NCBI GenBank assembly: GCA_038405435.1
Contig: JBBYHZ010000001.1
Direction: 5' to 3' (one strand)
Length of the DNA stretch: 64,000 bases
Source: Dryocola clanedunensis_A
Lineage (GTDB): Bacteria > Pseudomonadota > Gammaproteobacteria > Enterobacterales > Enterobacteriaceae
The translations under genes and the position numbers were made by a program. Under the pieces are notes generated by a model that searched no databases, was not told where the DNA came from, and saw only the letters and a program-made list of their open reading frames with translations. Below, piece after piece: positions 28,555 through 37,924 of this stretch (position 1 is its first letter; each line of letters starts with the position of its first letter).

Positions 28555-28587
28555 AGGTGAATGACGCTGCCGCTTACCTGCCCTACC

Positions 28588-28617
28588 GTAGGTCGGATAA
28601 GCGCAGCGTCATCCGAC
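28588..28617 (+). repeat. REP-like palindrome
   Basis: GTAG followed by the stem GTCGGATAAGC...ATCCGAC. It sits between the convergent ends of lsrK and lptG, where no ordinary terminator is visible. Confidence 0.8.
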
Positions 28618-28621
28618 GCAA

Positions 28622-29701
28622 TCAGCCCGAGCGCTTCATCATCAGCCAGAGGCTGAGCAGGAAGAAGCTGGCGCTTGGCAGCAGCGCGCCAAGGATTGGC
28701 GGGATGTTGTACACCAGGCTAAGCGGCCCGAAGATCTGATCGAGAACGTAGAACACGAAGCCAAAGCTGATGCCCGTCACCACTCGCACGCCCATCGGCA
28801 CGCTTCGCAGCGGCCCGAAGATAAACGACAGCGCCATCAGCATCATCACCGCTACCGACAGCGGGGCAAAAATTTTGCTCCACATGTTCAGCTGGTAACG
28901 CCCGGCATCCTGCCCGCTCGACTTAAGATACTTCACGTAATTATGCAGGCCGCTTATCGACAGCGCGTCGGGATCCAGCGCTACTACGCCCAGCTTGTCC
29001 GGCGTGAGGTTGGTTTTCCATTCGCCGCTCAGCGTCTGGGAGCCTGTTATCTGCTTTGGATCCGTCAGGTTGGATTCATTCACCTGCGACAGGCGCCAGA
29101 CCTTGTGCTCCGAATCGTACTTCGCGGAGGCGGCATAGCGCACGTTTTGCAGGCGGCGCTGGTCGTTAAAGCCGTAAATGCTGATACCCGCCAGCTCGTT
29201 GTCGCCCTTTACGCGTTCGATGTAGACAAAGTTTTTACCGTCTTTCGCCCACAGCCCCTGCTGGGTTGTCAGCAATGAACCGCCGTACATCTGCTGCGCG
29301 CGATAGTTACGGGCCATCTGCTCACCCTGCGGGGCGACCCATTCGCCAATCGCCATGGTCAGCAGCACCAGCGGAATAGCGGTTTTCATCACCGAGAGTG
29401 CTATCTGCATGCGTGTGAAGCCGGAAGCCTGCATGACCACCAGCTCGCTGCGCTGTGCCAGCATCCCCAGCCCCAGCAGCGCGCCCAACAGGGCCGCCAT
29501 CGGGAAGAAGATCTGAATATCTTTCGGCACGCTGAGCAGGGTATAGACGCCTGCGCCTAAGGCGGAATAAGCTCCCTGCCCCGCCTTCTTGAGCTGATCG
29601 ACAAACTTGATGATGCCGGACAGCGACACCAGCATGAAAAGCGTCATCATGATGGTGGTGAAAATGGTTTTACCGATGTAACGGTCGAGTACGCCAAACA
29701 T
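28622..29701 (-). CDS. lptG: LPS export ABC transporter permease LptG
   Basis: A 359-residue protein with six membrane segments in two blocks around a periplasmic beta-jellyroll domain (about residues 130-265). With LptF and the LptB ATPase it extracts lipopolysaccharide from the inner membrane and passes it to LptC. The conserved N-terminal VLDRYIGKTIFTTIMMTLFML matches LptG. Its ATG overlaps the lptF stop (TAATG), so the two are coupled. Confidence 0.95.
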   Translation of the reverse strand: MFGVLDRYIGKTIFTTIMMTLFMLVSLSGIIKFVDQLKKAGQGAYSALGAGVYTLLSVPKDIQIFFPMAALLGALLGLGMLAQRSELVVMQASGFTRMQIALSVMKTAIPLVLLTMAIGEWVAPQGEQMARNYRAQQMYGGSLLTTQQGLWAKDGKNFVYIERVKGDNELAGISIYGFNDQRRLQNVRYAASAKYDSEHKVWRLSQVNESNLTDPKQITGSQTLSGEWKTNLTPDKLGVVALDPDALSISGLHNYVKYLKSSGQDAGRYQLNMWSKIFAPLSVAVMMLMALSFIFGPLRSVPMGVRVVTGISFGFVFYVLDQIFGPLSLVYNIPPILGALLPSASFFLLSLWLMMKRSG

Positions 29702-30801
29702 TATGCCGCTCCCTTTTTACCGAAGCCCGCACGCAGTTTGCGCATCGGGACCGTATCCCAGATGTTCAGCACAACGGCGATGACGAAGTAGATCAGGTTC
29801 ACCAGCCACATCCAGATGAACGGGTCGATTTTACCCTTCACGGCATTCGACTTTAGCGACGTCTGCAACAGGAAAAACACCAGATACAGCAGCATGGCGG
29901 GCAGCATCGACAGCACGCGGCCCTGGCGCGGGTTAACTACGCTGAGCGGAACGACCATCAGCGCCATGATAAACACGGTCAGCACCAGCGTGATGCGCCA
30001 GTGCAGCTCGGCGCGGGCGTTCGGCTTGTCAGACTGCCACAGCGTTTTCATGTCCATCTGGCTGGCATCGTCCGGGTCCAGCGCAACGGCCTGATGGCCG
30101 ACGATCGCCTGATAGTCTTTAAAGTCGGTAATGCGGAAATCACGCAGCAGCGCGGTCCCTTCAAAGCGGGTACCGGTATTGAGCGTCACAACCTGAGAAC
30201 CGTCCGGGCGCTGGGAGAGATGGCCGGAATCAGCCACTACCACTGAAGGACGTGCGTTGCCCTTAGGACGTAGCTGGGCGAGGAACACCTCTTTAAAACT
30301 GGAGCCCGCAACGCTTTCGATAAACAGCACGGAGTTGCCGTCCGTCGCCTGCTGGAACTGGCCCTGGGCCAGCGCCGCCATGCCGGGGTTCGCTTTGGCT
30401 TCCGCCAGCACTTCATCCTGGTGCAGAGAAGACCAGGGCCCCAGCCACATGACGTTGACCGCCGCCACCACGCCCGTAAAGAGTGCGAGGATCATCGCGG
30501 CTTTGACCAGCACGGCTTTACTCAGACCACAGGCATGCATTACCGTGATTTCGCTTTCGGTATAGAGCTTGCCGAGCGTCATCAATAGCCCTAAAAACAG
30601 GCTCAGAGGCAGAATTAGCTGCGCCATTTCGGGCACACCTAAGCCTAATAAGGAAAGAACGAGGTTTGTCGGGATATCGCCGTCAACGGCCGCACCGAGG
30701 ATCCTGACCAGCTTCTGACAAAAGAAGATCAGCAGCAGGATAAAGAGGATCGCCAGTTGGCTCTTGAGCGTCTCCCGAACCAGATATCTTATGATAATCA
30801 C
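29701..30801 (-). CDS. lptF: LPS export ABC transporter permease LptF
   Basis: A 366-residue LptF with the same two membrane blocks and jellyroll insert as LptG, beginning IIIRYLVRETLKSQLAILF. The start codon is GTG (30799-30801), as in E. coli. It is an essential inner-membrane component of the Lpt machine. The 276-base gap to the divergent pepA holds promoters for both; I see no other gene there. Confidence 0.95.
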   Translation of the reverse strand: MIIIRYLVRETLKSQLAILFILLLIFFCQKLVRILGAAVDGDIPTNLVLSLLGLGVPEMAQLILPLSLFLGLLMTLGKLYTESEITVMHACGLSKAVLVKAAMILALFTGVVAAVNVMWLGPWSSLHQDEVLAEAKANPGMAALAQGQFQQATDGNSVLFIESVAGSSFKEVFLAQLRPKGNARPSVVVADSGHLSQRPDGSQVVTLNTGTRFEGTALLRDFRITDFKDYQAIVGHQAVALDPDDASQMDMKTLWQSDKPNARAELHWRITLVLTVFIMALMVVPLSVVNPRQGRVLSMLPAMLLYLVFFLLQTSLKSNAVKGKIDPFIWMWLVNLIYFVIAVVLNIWDTVPMRKLRAGFGKKGAA

Positions 30802-31077
30802 ATTAAGTACGCCTGTGAAAACGAGTCTTTTTGCAGGAAAATCGCTTGTTTCATCGCTTATACGTCATTTATTCTCTTGAGTCGTCGAAAACATCGCTAA
30901 GATTAAACAGCCCGGCGCTATGATGCCACAGGGTGTTTTAACTGACGTTGCCGAAACCGTACAAAAACATTCGTTAAGATTAACACGAAGTCATCGCAAT
31001 AGCGGATCTGTGTTACGAGAGCTTGCAATTCTAGCCGTAGCCACCGCCGTTGTCTTTAAGATTCAGGAGCGTAGTGC

Positions 31078-32589
31078 ATGGAGTTCAGTGTAAAAAGCGG
31101 TAGCCCAGAGAAACAGCGCAGTGCCTGCATCGTTGTGGGTGTCTTTGAACCGCGTCGCCTGTCCCCGGTCGCCGAACAACTCGATAAAATCAGCGATGGC
31201 TACATCAGCGCCCTGTTGCGCCGTGGTGAGCTTGAGGGAAAAGCAGGCCAGACTTTATTGCTTCACCACGTTCCGAACGTGCTTTCCGAGCGTATTCTGC
31301 TCATCGGATGTGGCAAAGAGCGCGAACTGGATGAACGTCAGTATAAGCAGGTTATCCAGAAAACTATCAATACGCTCAACGATACCGGCTCCATGGAAGC
31401 AGTGTGTTTCCTGACCGAGCTGCACGTTAAGGGCCGGAATACTTACTGGAAAGTGCGCCAGGCGGTAGAAACGGCGAAAGAGTCGCTTTACTGCTTCGAT
31501 CAGCTGAAAACCAATAAAAGTGAGCCGCGCCGTCCGCTGCGTAAAATGGTCTTTAACGTGCCAACGCGCCGTGAGCTGACCAGCGGCGAGCGCGCCATCC
31601 AGCACGGCCTGGCTATCGCTTCAGGCATCAAAGCAGCAAAAGATCTTGGCAATATGCCGCCAAACATCTGTAACGCGGCTTACCTCGCCTCTCAGGCACG
31701 CCAGCTGGCGGACTCTTTCAGCAAGAACGTTGTCACACGCGTGATTGGCGAACAGCAGATGAAAGAGCTGGGGATGCACTCCTACCTCGCGGTGGGCGAC
31801 GGCTCCCAGAACGAATCCCTGATGTCGGTTATCGAATACAAAGGTAATAATTCACCGGATGCTCGCCCGATTGTGCTGGTTGGCAAAGGGCTGACGTTCG
31901 ACTCCGGCGGTATCTCCATCAAGCCTGCCGAAGGCATGGACGAGATGAAGTACGACATGTGCGGTGCGGCGTCCGTGTACGGCGTGATGCGTATGGTTGC
32001 AGAGCTGAACCTGCCGATTAACGTCATCGGCGTGCTGGCGGGCTGTGAGAACATGCCGGGCGGGCGCGCTTATCGTCCTGGCGACGTGCTGACAACTATG
32101 TCCGGCCAGACCGTGGAAGTGCTGAACACCGATGCGGAAGGCCGTCTGGTACTGTGCGACGTGCTGACCTACGTTGAGCGCTTCGAGCCGGAAGTGGTTA
32201 TCGACGTGGCGACGCTGACCGGCGCCTGTGTGATTGCCCTGGGCCATCACATCACCGGTTTGATGTCCAACCACAATCCGCTGGCCCACGAGCTTATCAG
32301 CGCATCCGAGCAGGCGGGCGACCGCGCCTGGCGTCTGCCGATTGCCGATGAGTTCCAGGATCAGCTGGAGTCCAACTTCGCCGATATGGCAAACATCGGT
32401 GGCCGCCCGGGCGGCGCGATTACCGCGGCCTGCTTCCTGTCCCGCTTTACCCGTAAGTACAACTGGGCGCACCTGGATATCGCAGGTACCGCCTGGCGTT
32501 CAGGGAAAGCAAAAGGGGCAACTGGCCGTCCGGTAGCGCTGCTGTCACAATTCCTGTTGAATCGCTCCGGATTTAACGGCGAAGAGTAA
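31078..32589 (+). CDS. pepA: Leucyl aminopeptidase / multifunctional regulator PepA
   Basis: A 503-residue M17 aminopeptidase with the dinuclear metal motifs VGKGLTFDSGGISIKP (about residues 265-280) and the family signature NTDAEGRLVL (about residues 352-361). Besides cleaving N-terminal residues in the cytosol, PepA binds DNA: it assists Xer recombination and represses carAB, which makes the carbamoyl phosphate used by genes further along this window. The long 5' region (over 150 bases) fits an autoregulated gene. Confidence 0.96.
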   Translation: MEFSVKSGSPEKQRSACIVVGVFEPRRLSPVAEQLDKISDGYISALLRRGELEGKAGQTLLLHHVPNVLSERILLIGCGKERELDERQYKQVIQKTINTLNDTGSMEAVCFLTELHVKGRNTYWKVRQAVETAKESLYCFDQLKTNKSEPRRPLRKMVFNVPTRRELTSGERAIQHGLAIASGIKAAKDLGNMPPNICNAAYLASQARQLADSFSKNVVTRVIGEQQMKELGMHSYLAVGDGSQNESLMSVIEYKGNNSPDARPIVLVGKGLTFDSGGISIKPAEGMDEMKYDMCGAASVYGVMRMVAELNLPINVIGVLAGCENMPGGRAYRPGDVLTTMSGQTVEVLNTDAEGRLVLCDVLTYVERFEPEVVIDVATLTGACVIALGHHITGLMSNHNPLAHELISASEQAGDRAWRLPIADEFQDQLESNFADMANIGGRPGGAITAACFLSRFTRKYNWAHLDIAGTAWRSGKAKGATGRPVALLSQFLLNRSGFNGEE

Positions 32590-32611
32590 GCGATAATTTT
32601 GTAGAGAAAAT

Positions 32612-32641
32612 GGTGGATGACGCTTTGCTTATCCACCCTAC
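32612..32641 (-). repeat. REP-like palindrome
   Basis: GGTGGATGACGC...ATCCACC stem followed by CTAC, in the gap between pepA and holC. Confidence 0.8.
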
Positions 32642-32671
32642 GAAACGGCTAAATCGAAAGATGCGAGTAAA

Positions 32672-33130
32672 ATGAAAAACGCGACGTTCTACCTGCTGGA
32701 CAACGACACCCATCTCGATGGGCTGAACGCCGTCGAGCAAACGGTGTGTGAACTTGCGGCAGAATGTTTTCGGGCGGGTAAGCGCGTGCTGATAGCCTGT
32801 GTGGATGAGCAGCAGGCTATCCGCCTGGACGAAGCGCTCTGGCAGCGCGATGCCAGCGCCTTTGTGCCCCACAATCTCGCCGGAGAAGGCCCGCGTTACG
32901 GCGCCCCGGTAGAGCTGGCCTGGCCCGCGCGACGCGGCAGCTCGTCTCGCGACATCCTGATAAGCCTGCTGCCACAGTTCGCAGATTTTGCCACCGCTTT
33001 CCATGAAGTGATAGACTTCGTCCCTTACGAAGACACTCAAAAACAACTGGCCCGTGAGCGCTATAAGGCGTACCGCGTTGCTGGTTTCCACTTGACTACG
33101 GCGACTCATACCCCGCCGGGAACGACATAG
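32672..33130 (+). CDS. holC: DNA polymerase III chi subunit
   Basis: A 152-residue HolC, starting KNATFYLLDNDTHLDGLNAVEQ as in E. coli. Chi links the clamp loader (through psi) to single-stranded DNA-binding protein at the replication fork. The C-terminal tail (HTPPGTT) is a few residues longer than the E. coli one. It ends six bases before valS, the usual holC-valS arrangement. Confidence 0.95.
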   Translation: MKNATFYLLDNDTHLDGLNAVEQTVCELAAECFRAGKRVLIACVDEQQAIRLDEALWQRDASAFVPHNLAGEGPRYGAPVELAWPARRGSSSRDILISLLPQFADFATAFHEVIDFVPYEDTQKQLARERYKAYRVAGFHLTTATHTPPGTT

Positions 33131-33136
33131 CAGACA

Positions 33137-35992
33137 ATGGAAAAGACATATAACCCGCAAGACATCGAACAGCCGCTTTACGAGCACTGGGAAGAGCAGG
33201 GCTACTTCAAGCCTAATGGCGACACCAGCCAGGAAAGCTTCTGCATCATGATCCCACCGCCGAACGTTACCGGCAGCTTGCATATGGGTCACGCCTTCCA
33301 GCAGACGATCATGGACACCATGATCCGCTACCAGCGCATGCAGGGCAAAAACACCCTGTGGCAGGCGGGGACTGACCACGCCGGCATCGCGACTCAGATG
33401 GTCGTCGAGCGCAAAATCGCCGCCGAAGAGGGCAAAACCCGCCATGATTACGGCCGCGACGCCTTCATCGACAAAATCTGGCAGTGGAAGGCCGAGTCTG
33501 GCGGCACCATCACCCGTCAGATGCGTCGTCTTGGCAACTCCGTAGACTGGGAGCGCGAGCGCTTCACCATGGACGATGGCCTTTCCAACGCGGTGAAAGA
33601 AGTGTTCGTCCGCCTGTACAAAGAAGACCTGATTTATCGCGGCAAGCGCCTGGTAAACTGGGACCCGAAACTGCGCACCGCCATTTCCGACCTGGAAGTT
33701 GAAAACCGCGAGTCTAAAGGGTCCATGTGGCACCTGCGTTATCCGCTGGCCGACGGCGCGAAAACCGCCGAAGGTAAAGATTACCTTGTCGTGGCAACGA
33801 CCCGTCCGGAAACCGTGCTGGGCGATACCGGCGTGGCCGTAAACCCGGAAGATCCGCGTTATAAAGATCTTATCGGTAAGTTCCTGGTGCTGCCGCTGGT
33901 TAACCGCCGCATTCCAATCGTTGGCGACGAACACGCCGACATGGAAAAAGGCACAGGCTGCGTGAAGATCACGCCTGCGCACGACTTTAACGACTACGAA
34001 GTTGGCCGCCGCCACGCCCTGCCAATGATCAACATTCTGACCTTCGACGGCGATATCCGCGAAACGGCAGAAGTGTTCGATACCAACGGCGAAGAATCTA
34101 CCGTTTACAGCAGCGATATCCCGGCTGAGTTCCAGAAGCTGGAGCGCTTTGCCGCGCGTAAAGCCGTCGTCGCGAAATTTGACGAAATGGGCCTGCTCGA
34201 CGAAATCAAACCGCACGACCTGACCGTACCGTACGGCGACCGTGGCGGCGTGGTTATCGAACCAATGCTCACCGACCAGTGGTACGTGCGCACTGCCCCG
34301 CTGGCAAAAGTTGCCGTTGAAGCGGTAGAGCAAGGCGACATCCAGTTCGTGCCGAAGCAGTACGAAAACATGTACTTCTCCTGGATGCGCGATATTCAGG
34401 ACTGGTGTATTTCCCGTCAGCTGTGGTGGGGTCACCGCATCCCGGCCTGGTACGATGCCGAAGGCAACGTCTACGTGGGCCGCAACGAAGCGGAAGTGCG
34501 TGCTGAAAACAATCTGGGTGCAGACGTTGCGCTGAACCAGGACGAAGACGTGCTGGATACCTGGTTCTCTTCCGGCCTGTGGACGTTCTCCACTCTCGGC
34601 TGGCCGGAGAACACCGAAGCGCTGCGCACCTTCCACCCAACCAGCGTGATGGTCAGCGGCTTCGACATTATCTTCTTCTGGATTGCCCGCATGATCATGC
34701 TGACCATGCACTTCATCAAAGATGAAAACGGCAAGCCGCAGGTGCCGTTTAAAACTGTCTACATGACCGGCCTCATCCGCGACGACGAAGGGCAGAAGAT
34801 GTCCAAGTCCAAGGGTAACGTTATCGATCCGCTGGATATGGTTGACGGTATCTCCCTGGAAGATCTCCTTGAGAAGCGCACCGGCAACATGATGCAGCCG
34901 CAGCTGGCGGAGAAAATCCGCAAGCGCACCGAGAAGCAGTTCCCGAACGGCATCGAGCCGCACGGCACCGATGCCCTGCGCTTTACCCTGGCGGCGCTGG
35001 CCTCAACCGGTCGCGACATCAACTGGGACATGAAGCGTCTGGAAGGTTACCGTAACTTCTGTAACAAGCTGTGGAACGCCAGCCGCTTCGTGATGATGAA
35101 CACTGAAGATCAGGACTGCGGCTTTAACGGCGGCGAGATGGTTCTTTCGCTGGCGGATCGCTGGATCCTGGCCGAGTTCAACCGCACGGTGAAGGCATAT
35201 CGCGAAGCGCTGGATACCTATCGCTTTGATATCGCGGCTAACATCCTGTACGAATTCACCTGGAACCAGTTCTGCGACTGGTATCTGGAGCTGACCAAGC
35301 CGGTGATGAACAGCGGAACAGAGGCCGAGCTGCGCGGCACGCGTAATACGCTGATTAACGTGCTGGAAGGTCTGCTGCGTCTTGCGCATCCGATTATTCC
35401 TTTCATCACCGAAACCATCTGGCAGCGCGTGAAAACGTTCAAAGGCATCACCGACGATACCATCATGCTGCAACCGTTCCCGGCGTATAACAGCGCGCAG
35501 GACGATGAAGCTGCGTTCTCTGATACCGAATGGCTGAAAGACGTGATCACCGCGGTGCGTAACATCCGTGCCGAGATGAACATCGCGCCGAGCAAGCGTC
35601 TGGACGTGCTGCTGCGCGGCTGCAACGAAGAGGCGATCCGTCGCGTAACCGACAACCGCACCTTCCTGCAGAACCTGGCCCGCCTGGAAAGCATCACCAT
35701 TCTGCCGGTGGATGACAAAGGTCCGGTTTCCGTGACCAAAATCATCGACGGCGCAGAGCTGCTGATCCCAATGGCAGGCCTGGTGGACAAAGCGGCGGAG
35801 ATCGAGCGTCTGGCCAAAGAAGTCGCTAAGATCGAAATTGAGATTGGCAAAATCGAAGGCAAGCTCTCAAACGAAGGCTTTGTGGCGCGTGCGCCAGCGG
35901 ATGTGGTCGCGAAAGAGCGCGAGCGTCTGGCAGGCTTCGCCGATGCCAAAGCTAAGCTTATCGAGCAGCAGGCTGTTATTGCCGCGCTGTAA
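33137..35992 (+). CDS. valS: Valyl-tRNA synthetase
   Basis: A full-length 951-residue class Ia synthetase. The HIGH-type motif is GSLHMGHAF (about residues 47-55) and KMSKS lies in GQKMSKSKGN (about residue 554). An editing (CP1) domain with TTRPETVLGDTGVAV and a C-terminal coiled coil complete it. It charges tRNA-Val and removes misactivated threonine. Confidence 0.97.
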   Translation: MEKTYNPQDIEQPLYEHWEEQGYFKPNGDTSQESFCIMIPPPNVTGSLHMGHAFQQTIMDTMIRYQRMQGKNTLWQAGTDHAGIATQMVVERKIAAEEGKTRHDYGRDAFIDKIWQWKAESGGTITRQMRRLGNSVDWERERFTMDDGLSNAVKEVFVRLYKEDLIYRGKRLVNWDPKLRTAISDLEVENRESKGSMWHLRYPLADGAKTAEGKDYLVVATTRPETVLGDTGVAVNPEDPRYKDLIGKFLVLPLVNRRIPIVGDEHADMEKGTGCVKITPAHDFNDYEVGRRHALPMINILTFDGDIRETAEVFDTNGEESTVYSSDIPAEFQKLERFAARKAVVAKFDEMGLLDEIKPHDLTVPYGDRGGVVIEPMLTDQWYVRTAPLAKVAVEAVEQGDIQFVPKQYENMYFSWMRDIQDWCISRQLWWGHRIPAWYDAEGNVYVGRNEAEVRAENNLGADVALNQDEDVLDTWFSSGLWTFSTLGWPENTEALRTFHPTSVMVSGFDIIFFWIARMIMLTMHFIKDENGKPQVPFKTVYMTGLIRDDEGQKMSKSKGNVIDPLDMVDGISLEDLLEKRTGNMMQPQLAEKIRKRTEKQFPNGIEPHGTDALRFTLAALASTGRDINWDMKRLEGYRNFCNKLWNASRFVMMNTEDQDCGFNGGEMVLSLADRWILAEFNRTVKAYREALDTYRFDIAANILYEFTWNQFCDWYLELTKPVMNSGTEAELRGTRNTLINVLEGLLRLAHPIIPFITETIWQRVKTFKGITDDTIMLQPFPAYNSAQDDEAAFSDTEWLKDVITAVRNIRAEMNIAPSKRLDVLLRGCNEEAIRRVTDNRTFLQNLARLESITILPVDDKGPVSVTKIIDGAELLIPMAGLVDKAAEIERLAKEVAKIEIEIGKIEGKLSNEGFVARAPADVVAKERERLAGFADAKAKLIEQQAVIAAL

Positions 35993-36008
35993 CCGTTAGC
36001 AAGCGTTG

Positions 36009-36042
36009 AAAAGGCTATTTGCCCTCCGGCAAATAGCCTTTT
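36009..36042. terminator. Bidirectional terminator between valS and the protease gene
   Basis: AAAAGGCTATTTGCC (36009-36023) and its exact complement (36028-36042) around a CTCC loop form a 15-bp stem with A-run before and T-run after, so it can terminate both the valS transcript and the converging protease transcript. Confidence 0.92.
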
Positions 36043-36072
36043 TTCGTTTATCCTGGCAGCGAATAAGACCGC

Positions 36073-37317
36073 TCATGCAAGGGAAGCCTGGATAGCTTTA
36101 TCAATAATCCGGGTAAGCTGCTCCACGTTCGGACGCCTGCCGATATGATCGATGAGACCTTCAAGATAGTCAGACTGCGCGATTAGCTCCCTCATTGCCT
36201 GCGGCGTGATGGTCAAACGCTGTTTTCTGGCATAAGACTGCAGCAGCGCCAGAGCCCCACAGCACAATGGCGTCGCGCTGGAAGTACCGTTAAAGCTATC
36301 GGTGTAATCTCTGTTGTGGCCGGGCATATCCTGGAGCGAGCTGTAGCCTGCGGTAGTGACACTCTCGCCCCACGAGTTGATCATTGAAGTATAGTGACCA
36401 TAATTTGAGTACCACATTCTGCGCCCGTTGTCCGGGTTACAGGCGTCGACCAGAATCGCGCCGCAGTCGCCATAATCCGGGCAAATAGCCGTATTGCTAA
36501 GATCAAGTCCGCCATTCCCCGCCGACGCTATCACTATCGCCCCTTTTTCAGTTATGTTTTTGATCGTATCCCACCAGCTTTTAATCGCGATGATAGGAAG
36601 ATAACCATCGTCCGTTATCGTCTGAATATTCAGGCTCACAATTTCACCCGGCTGAGCGTGTTCCATAATGTTGTCTAAATAGTCGGTGTCATAAAAATAA
36701 TATAAAGAGGAGTGAGCGATACCCGTCACGCCAAAGCCATTTGCGCTTGCCGCAATGCAACCAGTTGAGGCGGTGCCGTGATTACAGTCCTCAGATTCAT
36801 CCCTGCTCGCAACAACAATAATATTGCCGCTCTGGAAATCCTCGTGATTATGATAAATACCAAAATCAAGATGTCTGATATTAACAGCCTGCCCCGCATA
36901 GCCTTTTTCCCAGAGAGGTAGAATGTTCATCCCTTTCGGTGCGGCCAGGTAGTTTTGCTGGCTGGTAAAGTCCGGCGTGGGAATTTCAGCGACATCACGG
37001 ATGACGACATTCTCTTTTTGCTCTATTGCCGGGGCGGCTAAATTCTTGACGTCGGGGACTACCGAGCAGAAAACGACATCGTCGAGGGCTTCGACTTTCT
37101 GGCAAATATCTGCTGCCTTCACTTTGTCCTTAACCGAATGAATCTGGTAATATTCATAGTTATGAATTGAGTGATGTTCGGCAAAAGAATCAACGTTGAT
37201 CGTTTTCTGCTTCACTGCACCTCCGTCCAGCAAAGCATGCAGAACAGGAGACATGGCAGCAAATCTCCCCTTGAGGATTTTCATCTCAATATAGAAACCT
37301 GGAATAGCATCCATCAA
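36073..37317 (-). CDS. Subtilisin-family (S8) serine protease; N-terminus possibly interrupted
   Basis: Counting 414 residues from the TTG at 37317 (ATG follows at 37314), the S8 triad is intact: Asp151 in RHLDFG, His180 in CNHGTAS, oxyanion Asn268 in ASAGNGG and Ser346 in NGTSSATP. Residues 1-95 look like an inhibitor-type propeptide (ALDDVVFCSVVPDV). There is no signal peptide. No good ribosome site precedes the TTG/ATG. The frame stays open for 30 further codons upstream (VYPGEFKNKDTNK...) until a TAA at 37408-37410, beyond which the same frame continues as the next small ORF. I therefore suspect a nonsense mutation in one longer gene. Lower GC than neighbours; substrate unknown. Confidence 0.75.
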   Translation of the reverse strand: MMDAIPGFYIEMKILKGRFAAMSPVLHALLDGGAVKQKTINVDSFAEHHSIHNYEYYQIHSVKDKVKAADICQKVEALDDVVFCSVVPDVKNLAAPAIEQKENVVIRDVAEIPTPDFTSQQNYLAAPKGMNILPLWEKGYAGQAVNIRHLDFGIYHNHEDFQSGNIIVVASRDESEDCNHGTASTGCIAASANGFGVTGIAHSSLYYFYDTDYLDNIMEHAQPGEIVSLNIQTITDDGYLPIIAIKSWWDTIKNITEKGAIVIASAGNGGLDLSNTAICPDYGDCGAILVDACNPDNGRRMWYSNYGHYTSMINSWGESVTTAGYSSLQDMPGHNRDYTDSFNGTSSATPLCCGALALLQSYARKQRLTITPQAMRELIAQSDYLEGLIDHIGRRPNVEQLTRIIDKAIQASLA

Positions 37318-37407
37318 CGGCTCATAGCCCTTAAGATTGACTTTACGGGTTGAGGTGAGGACTTTATTTGTATCTTTATTTTTAAACTCTCCAGGATAAA
37401 CGGTGAT

Positions 37408-37638
37408 TTATTCCGAAGCTATCTCACGACCATTCTCGATGGTGGCAACGACATAATACTCCCCGCTGTCAGTAATGGTGAATATATGGTTATTTCTATT
37501 AATCCGCGCTGTATTAAGCAGCTTATTATTCTGGTAAAGAGCCAGGCTGCAGGGGAGCACGATATTGGCTAGCTCGATATGAATTGCGGGAACTGCCGCC
37601 AGCGTTTTGTATATTTCTACTTTCTCACACATGTTCAT
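37408..37638 (-). CDS. Small beta-rich ORF in frame with the S8 protease
   Basis: A 76-residue ORF with a good GAGGAA ribosome site (best spaced for the second ATG, 37632). The sequence alternates like a small beta-sandwich: IELANIVLPCSLALYQNNKLL, then IFTITDSGEYYVVATIENG. It ends REIASE then TAA, and the codons after the stop, still in frame, read ITVYPGEF, a natural continuation of the last strand. So it may be the N-terminal domain of the protease rather than a separate protein. I do not recognise a named family. Confidence 0.6.
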   Translation of the reverse strand: MNMCEKVEIYKTLAAVPAIHIELANIVLPCSLALYQNNKLLNTARINRNNHIFTITDSGEYYVVATIENGREIASE

Positions 37639-37867
37639 TTCCTCATCAAAAGAATCGTTAGCTGCTTAGTAAATCAATCAGCACTTAATATTCTATACAA
37701 TGGGAAAGGGCAGATGGTCATCAGTACTTATAATTTCATATCAACATAAATTTTTGAGGGCTTTATTTAAAATATAATAAAATCATTTTGGATATACCAC
37801 TATCAAACGCCCCCATAAACAAAGCACGATGGGCAGCGAAGCCTCTGTGTCGCTTGCGTTTATAGCT

Positions 37868-37902
37868 AAAAAGGCCACCAGTCTTACGACAGGCGGCCTT
37901 TT
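37868..37902 (-). terminator. Terminator of the 305-residue gene
   Basis: AAAAGGCC (37868-37875) pairs with GGCCTTTT (37895-37902), with further imperfect pairing inside; read on the minus strand it is a GC stem ending in TTTTT, 23 bases after the stop. It separates this gene from the protease unit, and the remaining gap to 37638 is AT-rich and likely holds the protease promoter. Confidence 0.8.
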
Positions 37903-37924
37903 CTTATACAACAGCTAATCGTGT

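Noticed and set aside
32573..34963. 796-codon open frame opposite valS
   Set aside because: It is the antisense shadow of a conserved GC-rich gene, has no recognisable domain, and overlaps valS completely.
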